NCBI GenBank assembly: GCA_013824615.1
Contig: PNOC01000033.1
Coordinates: 1-38,704 of the forward strand
Direction of reading: 5' to 3'
DNA from: Thermodesulfovibrio sp.
GTDB taxonomy: Bacteria > Nitrospirota > Thermodesulfovibrionia > Thermodesulfovibrionales > UBA6898
Length of the DNA stretch: 38,704 nt
Shown: positions 7,939 through 15,483 of the stretch, piece by piece
Numbering within the stretch: position 1 is the stretch's first letter
Layout: the number at the start of each line of letters is the position of its first letter
The notes under the pieces: generated by a model
Told to the model about the DNA's origin: nothing
The model's input: the letters and a program-made list of their open reading frames with translations, nothing else
Databases searched by the model: none
Position numbers and translations under genes: made by a program

Positions 7939-8529
7939 ATGACAGAACAGATAAAAGAACTGAAAGTAGACGACATAAAAACTGCAGCAGAGGAAAAAAG
8001 CTGTCCGGTACAGAAGGCCCTGTACTTTGTGACTGAATTTCTTGCAGGCCCCATGTGCGGACGGTGTTTCCCCTGCGCGATGGGAAGCTATGAGGCCCGG
8101 ATAAGACTGCAGAACCTGGTTGAGGGAAGGGGGAGCGAGGCTGATGTCCTGGCCCTTACCCGCATTGCGGCGGATATGGTCGATGCCTCCTTCTGCAAGA
8201 AGGGCAAGGACACCGGGAAATTCATACTCGACTGGATCGGGACCGGGGTCTACAAGGAACACGTGGAGGGCAACTGCCCTGCCATGCAATGCGCAAAGCT
8301 GATCGAATACAGGATTTTGCCGAAAAAATGCACCATCTGCGGTGAATGCAAGGCGGTTTGTAAGTCTTTTGCTATCCATGGAGAAATACGGAAGACGTAT
8401 AAAAGCGGTTATATGCCCTTTGAAATACGGCAGAAGCGGTGTATCCGGTGCGGCGAATGCATTAAGGTCTGCCCGGCCGGGGCGATAGTCCTGGTGGGCG
8501 CGAGGGTGCAGGACCCGGTAGGCGTTTAG
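7939..8529 (+). CDS. Ferredoxin-like protein: NuoF C-terminal [4Fe-4S] domain plus two [4Fe-4S] clusters
   Basis: A 196-aa protein without a flavin domain. Residues about 35-95 resemble the NuoF C-terminal cluster domain: CGRCFPCAMGSYEARIRL matches the C-x2-C-x2-C pattern of the true NuoF, and a later Cys (DASFCKKGKDTGKF) may be the fourth ligand. A middle segment (GNCPAMQCAKLIEYRI) holds two further cysteines. Then come two classical ferredoxin motifs, CTICGECKAVCKSFAI and CIRCGECIKVCPAGAI. It starts 9 bases after the NuoF-like gene with GAGGTAA in front. It looks like a cut-down paralogue of the NuoF C-terminus acting as an electron wire inside or out of the complex. The exact role is unknown. 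Confidence 0.8.
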   Translation: MTEQIKELKVDDIKTAAEEKSCPVQKALYFVTEFLAGPMCGRCFPCAMGSYEARIRLQNLVEGRGSEADVLALTRIAADMVDASFCKKGKDTGKFILDWIGTGVYKEHVEGNCPAMQCAKLIEYRILPKKCTICGECKAVCKSFAIHGEIRKTYKSGYMPFEIRQKRCIRCGECIKVCPAGAIVLVGARVQDPVGV

Positions 8530-8599
8530 TGCCAAAGCCGAGTGGCGATTAATATAACATTGAGCGAAATTGAAGTTTATTCACATAACGGAGGACGTA

Positions 8600-10654
8600 A
8601 TGGCTAATACGGTATCTAAGGCAAGTGCTAAAATGATCAATCTGAAGATAGATAACAGGGAGGTGCAGGTTTCTGAGGGAACAAACCTCATTGATGCTGC
8701 CAAGGCGGTGGGCGTGCATATTCCGAATCTCTGCTACCTTAAGGGTATGAAGGGTATCGGGGCCTGCCGGCTCTGCCTGGTTGAGATCGAGGGCATGAAG
8801 GCCCCGCTGATCGCCTGTACGACAAAGGCGCGGGAAGGCATGTCGGTGATAACAAAGACCGAGCAGATCCAGGAAATACGGAAGTTCGTCATAGATCTTA
8901 TCCTGTCGATGCATCCCCTGGACTGTATGACCTGCACCAAGGCCGGTGTCTGCAACCTGCAGCAGTATGCCTATGACTTTGAGCTTAAGGAGTCGACCTT
9001 TACCCGGAAGAAGTTCGGATATGCGACTGACGAGGCGAACCCGTTCATCAAAAGAGATCCGGATTACTGTGTCCTCTGCGGCCGCTGCGTGAGGGTCTGC
9101 AAGGCACAGGGCACCAATGTGCTCGACTTCAGCGGCAGGGGCGTCGGTTCCCGGGTCATTACGGCCAACGACAAACCATTACAGGAATCTGCCTGTACCT
9201 TCTGCGGCAGCTGTGTCGATGTCTGTCCGGTCAATGCGCTCCTGGAGTCAAACCGCTGGAGAAGGGGCAGGGAGTGGGAATATGCGCATGCTGATTCCGT
9301 CTGTCTCTCGTGCGGGAATGCGTGCAGCATTTCCGCAAGCACCAAAGAGGGAGAAGTGGTCAAAGTGAATGCAGGTGCTCCGGAAGGAAGCCTTGAGCGC
9401 TATATCTGTGCTGTCGGCCGTTTCGGTTTTGACAGCATCTACTCGGATATGAGGGTGAGGACTCCTATGAAGCGCGTCGACGGCGTGCTGCAGGAGACGA
9501 CCTGGGAGGACGCCATCAGGACGGCAGCTGAAAAACTGAAGGCAGCAGGGGACGGCGCTGCGGTGCTCAGCAGCGGAAGTATCCTCAACGAAGACGCAGT
9601 GCTTCTTAAGAAACTTGCGGCTGAGGTTATAAAGACAAAGGACTATGACTCGTCTGTCAGTCTGTATGCCGATGCCGAGGTATTGAAGGCCACGTCGGTT
9701 GAAGCAGCTGATCTGGAGCAGGCTGACCTTTTCGTGCTGGCGGGCGTTGCCACTGACCAGTGGGACAGGGTACTGCCGGCTCTGCATGCCATGCTAAGAA
9801 GAAAGATGAACAATGATGGCTCAAAGCTTATTGTTATAAGCCCGGCAGATTCAGCGATCGCTTCATCCGCTACCGTGACACTTTGCGGAGATGAGGTTAA
9901 GATGCTCGGAGAACTTGCCCAGGCGCTGATCTCGAAAGGTGTCAAGGCTCCTAAGGAAATGGTTTCTGCCCTCTCCCCTGTGGATCCGTCCGACAAGGCG
10001 ATGGAGGCGGCTGATCTCTTTATGGCTGCGAAAGCTCCGGTCATCCTGTCGTCTGCGGTTCTTTTCAGGGCGGCGGCCAATCTTTCACTATTAAAAGGCG
10101 AGGCCCTTGCGGTGCCTTTCGAGGCGAACGCAAAAGGGGTTGTTCTCATGGGGCTTACATCTGAGGGAAAGAAGTTCAGAGAAATCATCGCTTCCGGAAC
10201 AAAGGCCCTTTATGTCATCGGCGACCTGCCGGTTTCAACGAGGCCCGAGACGGACTTCCTGATCGTCCAGTCACCACTTATGACGGATCTGGCTCTTCAG
10301 GCTGACCTTGTGCTGCCTTCGGCTCATGCGCTGGAATCTGAAGGCACGATCATCGATTATCTCGGCAGGATTAAAGAGCTGCATAAGATTGCTGAGTCTT
10401 GCGGCGATATCCGGACCGATGCGGCTATCATCATCAGCCTTGCCGAGGCCATGGGTACGTCGCTCAAAATGCCGAAAGAGGCGGATATCAAGAAAGCACT
10501 CAAGGTAAAGGCAAAAGTGACCTTCAGTCCTTTTAAGCGCGACGCCGGGCTCGATGAGACCGCAGCGGCGCTGCTTGAGGCGACGCAGAAGGCCACGGTG
10601 CATGGCTCAAGGCTTCTCTGGCTGAAGGAAAGTTGCTGCGCTGTTACTGCCTGA
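8600..10654 (+). CDS. nuoG: NuoG-like Fe-S subunit with a molybdenum-free MopB-type domain
   Basis: A 684-aa protein. The start at 8600 is supported by GGAGGACGTA just before ATG. N-terminal clusters are in NuoG order: [2Fe-2S] (CYLKGMKGIGACRLC and a later Cys), the His-ligated [4Fe-4S] (HPLDCMTCTKAGVC), then two ferredoxin motifs (CVLCGRCVRVC, CTFCGSCVDVCP). Next is the four-Cys domain of molybdopterin oxidoreductases (CLSCGNAC...YICAVGRFG). The remaining 400 residues resemble the MopB fold, but I see no Cys/Sec ligand loop or pterin-binding signature as in formate dehydrogenase, nor the H-cluster motifs of HydA. It is therefore probably an electron-transfer subunit and not the catalytic end. 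It is the last gene of the operon and is followed by a strong terminator. Confidence 0.85.
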   Translation: MANTVSKASAKMINLKIDNREVQVSEGTNLIDAAKAVGVHIPNLCYLKGMKGIGACRLCLVEIEGMKAPLIACTTKAREGMSVITKTEQIQEIRKFVIDLILSMHPLDCMTCTKAGVCNLQQYAYDFELKESTFTRKKFGYATDEANPFIKRDPDYCVLCGRCVRVCKAQGTNVLDFSGRGVGSRVITANDKPLQESACTFCGSCVDVCPVNALLESNRWRRGREWEYAHADSVCLSCGNACSISASTKEGEVVKVNAGAPEGSLERYICAVGRFGFDSIYSDMRVRTPMKRVDGVLQETTWEDAIRTAAEKLKAAGDGAAVLSSGSILNEDAVLLKKLAAEVIKTKDYDSSVSLYADAEVLKATSVEAADLEQADLFVLAGVATDQWDRVLPALHAMLRRKMNNDGSKLIVISPADSAIASSATVTLCGDEVKMLGELAQALISKGVKAPKEMVSALSPVDPSDKAMEAADLFMAAKAPVILSSAVLFRAAANLSLLKGEALAVPFEANAKGVVLMGLTSEGKKFREIIASGTKALYVIGDLPVSTRPETDFLIVQSPLMTDLALQADLVLPSAHALESEGTIIDYLGRIKELHKIAESCGDIRTDAAIIISLAEAMGTSLKMPKEADIKKALKVKAKVTFSPFKRDAGLDETAAALLEATQKATVHGSRLLWLKESCCAVTA

Positions 10655-10674
10655 TATCGGTTCTGATTATCTTG

Positions 10675-10705
10675 AAAAAGCCCGGCCAAAAGCCGGGTTT
10701 TTTTT
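10675..10705 (+). terminator. Rho-independent terminator of the NuoEFG-like operon
   Basis: AAAAAG, then a CCCGGC/GCCGGG stem (10681-10686 with 10692-10697), a 5-base loop and eight consecutive T residues. It begins about 20 bases after the NuoG-like stop. A textbook intrinsic terminator that separates the operon from the sensor kinase. Confidence 0.93.
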
Positions 10706-10730
10706 GTGCCATCCTTCCCGCAAATATACA

Positions 10731-10758
10731 TTGAAATTAATCTCCAATCGGATAAAAT
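10731..10758 (+). promoter_or_regulatory. Sigma70-type promoter of the hybrid kinase gene
   Basis: TTGAAA (10731-10736), a 16-base spacer and TAAAAT (10753-10758) match the consensus at 5 of 6 positions each. The transcript would begin only about 7-10 bases before the ATG at 10774, giving an almost leaderless mRNA. This agrees with the absence of a clear Shine-Dalgarno. Confidence 0.6.
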
Positions 10759-10773
10759 TGGATAGAGTGTTCT

Positions 10774-13700
10774 ATGACCGCTAAAGATAGTATATTGCAG
10801 GACTGGAAACAGACCCTGCCGCTTTTTGTCGCGCTGATTGTGGCGGGAATTGCCGGCAATTATTACAGCTATGAGCTCTTCTTTAGTATTCAGTTCATCT
10901 TTGGCAGCATATTCGCAATGCTTGCTCTGCAGTTGCTGGGGCTCCGCTATGGAGTCCTTGCTGCCGCGCTGATCAGCAGCATAACCTGGCAGCTCTGGAA
11001 CCATCCCTATGCGATTATTATTATGACCGGCGAAGTCCTGTTTGCCGGCCTTCTGACGCAGCGCCGGAAGAATATCGGTATCGTTGAGGCTGACGCAATC
11101 TACTGGGTCTGTATCGGCATGCCTCTCGTTTACTTTTTTTACTATGTCGTCATGCATGTTTCCACAAGCAATGCCACAATCACGATGCTGAAACAGGCGG
11201 TAAACGGCATAGCGAATGTCCTGACAGCGCGGCTTATCTTTATTGCAGTGCCTTCCCGTTTCAAACAAAGCACGTATTCCCTTCAAGAACTCATGTTCAA
11301 TATCATGGTTTTTTTCGTGCTGATAGCCTCACTCCTGCTGCTGACCGTCCAAAGCAGGAAAGAACTGGCCGAGGCCGACCGCTCGATTCGCGGGTCGCTG
11401 GGTTTTGCACTAGAACGCGTCTCAGGCAATGTTGAGAAGTGGCTCCGCTCGAACCTGCATATGATCGAGTATCTTGCCAGGGAGTCAGAAAAGCAGCCTA
11501 TGGCACGGATGCAGCAGATCATTGCGCTGACCGTTGACACGCACCGCGACTTGTCCAGGATCGGCATTATGGACAGGAATGCTGTCAGTCGTGCCTATGC
11601 CCCGCCGGTTGACGAACTGGGGCGTTCGAATATAGGAAAGAGCTTTGCAGACCGTGATTACCTTCCCGCCTTGAAGCAGACGCTCAGGCCGATGCTCTCC
11701 GAGATCATGACAGGAAGAGTCGGGGTCCCCGGTCCTGTGGCGGCCCTCCTCGTCCCGATTGTTTTGCAGGGGGAATATGCCGGCTATGTCGGAGGCATTC
11801 TCAACCTGCAGGGGTTGCAGACGCTCATTGCACTGAATGCAAAGGGCCAGATGATTCAGGGGCTCCTCTTTACGCTTGTCGACCGCCATGGCAGGATTAT
11901 TGTTACCAATCGTGAGGATATGAAGGTGATGGATGCCTTTATCCGCGAGCCGGGAGAGCTTAAACAGTTGGAGAACGGCATCGTTCAGTGGCTTCCGTCG
12001 GGAAATAATAATATATCGGTTTCGGACCGGTGGAAGAACTCTTATTACGTCGCCGAAAACAGGATCGGCAATCTCTCCGAGTGGAGGCTGATCCTCGATA
12101 TGCCGATTGCTCCCCTGCAGAAGAAGCTCTTCGAAAAATATGCGGCCTATTTCGGAGAAGTCTTTGTCCTTATTCTAGTGGCCCTTCTGCTTGCCCGGCT
12201 TCTGAGCCACAAACTGGTCTCATCTTTGCAGGAACTCGGGACTGTGTCCGCGGATATCCCTTCAAAACTTTTGACCAGTGAGGAGATTACCTGGCCCAAA
12301 AGTAATATTGTCGAAACGCAGCACCTTATTGATAATTTCATGGAGATGTCCCTGGCCCTGATGCACCAGTTCAAGGAAATCAGAAATTTGAACCAGGAAC
12401 TGGAGGCGCGGGTCAATGAAAGGACCAGGAAACTTCAGGAGAGTGAGACGCGCTTCCGGGCGCAATATCGCTGGCTTCCCGTGCCCACCTATACCTGGAA
12501 AAAAGAGGGTGACGACTTCATCCTCATCGACTGCAACGCGGCGGCCGAGACGATATCGGAAGGTAAGATCAGTGAGTATTTCGGCAGCAGGGCTGGCTTG
12601 TTTTACCAGGACCGTCCGGATATTGTGGATGATATTCGGGCGTGTCATCATCAGCAGGAACACATTGGGCGGAAGATGACGTATACGCTCAGGTCCACAG
12701 GAGAGGTAAAGGACTTTTCGGTGGATTATGTCTTCGTGCCGCCTGACATGGTGATGGTGCATACAGAGGATATCACGGAGAGGAACAAGGCAGAGGAGCA
12801 GCTGCGGCGGAGCGAGCAGCTGCTGAAGGATGTGACCTCGAATCTGGGTGTCGGCGTGTATGTCTTCGATGATCGGGGGAAGATCACCTTCATGAATCCG
12901 ATGGCTGAATATCTCTGGGGATGGACAAAAGAAGAATTGAACGAGAAGGGTGCGCATGCCGTAGTCCATTACCTGAGGCCGGATGGCACTCCTCTGCCTC
13001 TTGAGGAATGCAGGATGCATGGCGTCATTACCGGCAAAACCGCGTATATTTCCTCGGATGAGGTTTTTGTGCGGAGGGACGGGACCATTTTTCCCGTGTC
13101 GGTGATCAGCACTCCTTTGATAAAGGAAGAAGCCGTTATCGGTTCTATTACTGCCTTCAGGGATATTACCGAGGACAAAAGGATGGAGGAGGAGGTCCGC
13201 AAGGCACAGAAGCTGGAATCTGTCGGAGTTCTTGCCGGGGGCATTGCCCATGATTTCAACAACCTTCTGACCGGGATCATGGGGAATATCTCTCTCGGGA
13301 AGATATTTCTCTCCGAAGGAAAACCGGAAAGGGTAGCCGCACTGCTGAACAGTGCAGAGGAGGCGTCGGAGGCGGCCAAAGAACTGAGCTTCAGACTGCT
13401 GACCTTCTCAAAAGGCGGTGATCCCATACGAACGTTATCGTCAATCGAAGGCCTGCTGAAAAGGTCTGCGGCCCTTGCTCTGAGCGGCTCCAATGTGGCC
13501 GCCACCTTTGTCCTTGAGCCCTGCATCCGCCCTGTCGAGATGGACGAAGGACAGATGCTCCAGGTCTTCAACAATATTATCCTCAATGCGAAAGAGGCCA
13601 TGCCTCAGGGCGGCACGATAACGATCACTGCAGAGAATGCCACGGTGCCGGGTGGAGATGCTGCATCACTCAAGAAGGGACTGTATACAAAGATATCGAT

Positions 13701-14331
13701 AAGGGACACCGGCTGCGGTATACCCAGGCTGAACCTCGACAGGATCTTTGACCCTTACTTCTCGACAAAGGGCCTGGGAAGCCGGAAGGGTACCGGACTC
13801 GGCCTTTCTATATGCATGTCGGTGATCAAAAAGCATGAAGGTCATATCACTGTTGAGTCACGGGAGGGGGAAGGAACGACCTTCAATATCTGGCTTCCGC
13901 TGCCCGCAGAAGATCATCAAATGAGCGAAACCGGATTCGCGAAAATACAGCCTGCAGCAAGAAAGATCCTGTTCATGGATGACGATGAAAGAATCAGGAG
14001 TCTTGTTTGCACCATGATGGAATTTCTCGCCTATGACATCTCGTTTGCAGTCAGCGGAGAGGAGGCGATCGAAATTTACACAAACACAAAAGTTTCAGGA
14101 ATCTGCTTTGACCTTGTGATTCTGGACCTGACCGTACCGGGCGGCATGGGAGGAGAGCAGACTGTACAGAGGCTGCTTGAAATAGACCCGGGGGTTAAGG
14201 CAGTCATCTCGAGCGGCTATGCGGACAGTCCTGTACTCCAGCACTACAGGGAGTATGGTTTCGTTGACGCGATTGCAAAGCCGTACCGGATAGAGCATCT
14301 GAAGGCTCTGTTCGATAAACTGTTTCCCTGA
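10774..14331 (+). CDS. Membrane-bound hybrid sensor histidine kinase with C-terminal receiver
   Basis: 1185 aa. The N-terminus holds several transmembrane helices (about 15-160), another at about 172-193, an extracytoplasmic sensor region of Cache type (about 195-455) and a further helix near 456-475. A coiled linker (NLNQELEARVNERTRKLQES) leads to two PAS domains (about 555-665 and 680-800). The kinase core has the H-box AGGIAHDFNNLLTGI with the phosphorylated His at about residue 826, an ATPase domain with N-box (NNIILNAKEAMPQGG), G1 (DTGCGIP) and G2 (GTGLGLSI), and a receiver domain (acidic patch MDDDER near 1068, phospho-Asp near 1118 in ILDLTVPG, conserved K in IAKPY). No DNA-binding output domain is attached, so it needs a partner regulator or works through phosphorelay. 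The signal is unknown. The octaheme cytochrome gene follows and could be a target. Confidence 0.93.
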   Translation: MTAKDSILQDWKQTLPLFVALIVAGIAGNYYSYELFFSIQFIFGSIFAMLALQLLGLRYGVLAAALISSITWQLWNHPYAIIIMTGEVLFAGLLTQRRKNIGIVEADAIYWVCIGMPLVYFFYYVVMHVSTSNATITMLKQAVNGIANVLTARLIFIAVPSRFKQSTYSLQELMFNIMVFFVLIASLLLLTVQSRKELAEADRSIRGSLGFALERVSGNVEKWLRSNLHMIEYLARESEKQPMARMQQIIALTVDTHRDLSRIGIMDRNAVSRAYAPPVDELGRSNIGKSFADRDYLPALKQTLRPMLSEIMTGRVGVPGPVAALLVPIVLQGEYAGYVGGILNLQGLQTLIALNAKGQMIQGLLFTLVDRHGRIIVTNREDMKVMDAFIREPGELKQLENGIVQWLPSGNNNISVSDRWKNSYYVAENRIGNLSEWRLILDMPIAPLQKKLFEKYAAYFGEVFVLILVALLLARLLSHKLVSSLQELGTVSADIPSKLLTSEEITWPKSNIVETQHLIDNFMEMSLALMHQFKEIRNLNQELEARVNERTRKLQESETRFRAQYRWLPVPTYTWKKEGDDFILIDCNAAAETISEGKISEYFGSRAGLFYQDRPDIVDDIRACHHQQEHIGRKMTYTLRSTGEVKDFSVDYVFVPPDMVMVHTEDITERNKAEEQLRRSEQLLKDVTSNLGVGVYVFDDRGKITFMNPMAEYLWGWTKEELNEKGAHAVVHYLRPDGTPLPLEECRMHGVITGKTAYISSDEVFVRRDGTIFPVSVISTPLIKEEAVIGSITAFRDITEDKRMEEEVRKAQKLESVGVLAGGIAHDFNNLLTGIMGNISLGKIFLSEGKPERVAALLNSAEEASEAAKELSFRLLTFSKGGDPIRTLSSIEGLLKRSAALALSGSNVAATFVLEPCIRPVEMDEGQMLQVFNNIILNAKEAMPQGGTITITAENATVPGGDAASLKKGLYTKISIRDTGCGIPRLNLDRIFDPYFSTKGLGSRKGTGLGLSICMSVIKKHEGHITVESREGEGTTFNIWLPLPAEDHQMSETGFAKIQPAARKILFMDDDERIRSLVCTMMEFLAYDISFAVSGEEAIEIYTNTKVSGICFDLVILDLTVPGGMGGEQTVQRLLEIDPGVKAVISSGYADSPVLQHYREYGFVDAIAKPYRIEHLKALFDKLFP

Positions 14332-14449
14332 TGACAGGGCAGCACGCTGATACAGACGCATACAGGCCGGCAGGCTGATACCAGCCAGAGAGCTAAAACC
14401 CGTATGGAAGCCGGCTCCGGTTTCGGGATTAACGCAAAAAAGCAGCATT

Positions 14450-14513
14450 AAACTTAACTCATACTCTGAAGCAAACTTAACTAGACCTTTCCCCGCTCCT
14501 GTGAGATTATAAG
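14450..14513 (+). promoter_or_regulatory. Direct repeat and probable promoter region of the octaheme cytochrome gene
   Basis: The ten-base word AAACTTAACT occurs at 14450-14459 and again at 14473-14482, 23 bases apart (about two helical turns). It ends just before where a -35 box would lie relative to TATAAG at 14508-14513. No good -35 is present, which fits an activator-dependent promoter with the repeats as the binding site. This is inferred from spacing only. Confidence 0.4.
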
Positions 14514-14546
14514 TGCACATAAAATAATATGCGCGGGAGGTAGTAC

Positions 14547-15413
14547 ATGAAGGGGAAAGTAACTGTTCTATTCCTATTGTTGGTAGCCAGCATCATCGTG
14601 GCGGGTCTCTTGGTGTGTGACACCCCGGCAGATGCTTCAGCAAAGAACAGGAACCGGAAAAAGGCCCACAGGGAATGTGTGGTCTGCCATATATCGAATA
14701 CCCCCGGGGCCGACGTGTCGCTCTTTCCTGAGGGGGCTGAGCCCTCGCTCGTCTGCCTTGATTGCCATAACTATACCAACAGTCATCACCCGATCGGGTT
14801 TGTTCCGGACCGGCCACTTTTCAGCGAGGATGACGAAAACCCCCTGCCTTTGTATAACAATGAGATCCGCTGTTTGACCTGCCACCAGATACACCCGGAA
14901 AATAGAACGCGCAAACTCCTGCGCGGCGGTCCCTATGCCGACAGAAGAGAGATATGCATGAAGTGCCACTATGATGAACAGTACGCGGCCATTGACCCGC
15001 ATGTGATGCTCGACAGCAACTATCAGATCAAAGAGGTGAACGGGGCGCCTGTCTGTGTTATCTGCCATACTGCCGTACCTGAGCAGGAGGGTGTTGCCAG
15101 CAAAGTGAATTTCAAGGCAGAGATAGCCTTCCTCTGCTGGAGATGCCACCCGCCCATGCCGGATACATTTTTTAAACAGCATTTTCTGGTACGGCCTTCT
15201 CTGTCGACGCTTGAGGTGATGAGGCGCACTGAGAGCGAAAAAGGTATCAGTTTTCCCCTGTTGAACCGGGGCAGGGTAACCTGCTCAACCTGTCATAACC
15301 CGCATCAGAAGGGTGTGATAGAGTTCGGTCCGGCAAGGGCCGGTGAAGACGAGCATGATAAGCTCCGCATGCCGCCGAACGAAATCTGCAGCGGCTGCCA
15401 TGATAGAAAATAG
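14547..15413 (+). CDS. Periplasmic octaheme c-type cytochrome
   Basis: 288 aa with an N-terminal hydrophobic segment (residues 5-23) that is a signal peptide or anchor. Eight CXXCH haem-binding motifs start at residues 44, 70, 109, 137, 170, 197, 246 and 281. Extra histidines (e.g. NSHHP, CHQIHP, NPHQ) can act as distal ligands. Motif forms such as CSTCHNPH and CLTCHQIHP are typical of NrfA-unrelated multihaem electron carriers of the doubled-CXXCH type. There is no catalytic lysine motif such as CXXCK, so a transfer role is more likely than nitrite or hydroxylamine catalysis. GGGAGGTAG precedes the start. The gene appears to be monocistronic and follows the hybrid kinase by 215 bases. Confidence 0.9.
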   Translation: MKGKVTVLFLLLVASIIVAGLLVCDTPADASAKNRNRKKAHRECVVCHISNTPGADVSLFPEGAEPSLVCLDCHNYTNSHHPIGFVPDRPLFSEDDENPLPLYNNEIRCLTCHQIHPENRTRKLLRGGPYADRREICMKCHYDEQYAAIDPHVMLDSNYQIKEVNGAPVCVICHTAVPEQEGVASKVNFKAEIAFLCWRCHPPMPDTFFKQHFLVRPSLSTLEVMRRTESEKGISFPLLNRGRVTCSTCHNPHQKGVIEFGPARAGEDEHDKLRMPPNEICSGCHDRK

Positions 15414-15432
15414 CCGGAGGCAAGATAATTGG

Positions 15433-15463
15433 CCAGTATCCGGGTAAATTGTCCGGACGCTGG
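15433..15463 (+). terminator. Hairpin after the cytochrome gene
   Basis: An 11-bp imperfect stem (CCAGTATCCGG with CCGGACGCTGG; one G-T wobble and one mismatch) around a 7-9-base loop, starting 20 bases after the cytochrome stop and followed by a mildly T-rich stretch. A plausible terminator. Confidence 0.5.
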
Positions 15464-15483
15464 ATTTGTCAGTGTTTGGGTAA

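Noticed and set aside
8600-10654. Formate dehydrogenase or [FeFe] hydrogenase catalytic subunit
   Set aside because: Fe-S domains match, but there is no Cys/Sec molybdenum ligand region and none of the H-cluster cysteine motifs.
10357-11286. Leftward frame of 309 codons across the end of the NuoG-like gene and the kinase start
   Set aside because: It crosses a strong terminator and a promoter of the real genes and has no recognisable domain.
12262-13251. Long leftward frame (329 codons) antisense to the hybrid kinase
   Set aside because: It lies opposite the PAS domains of a clearly real kinase gene, has no family features and no ribosome site; it reflects codon bias on the sense strand.
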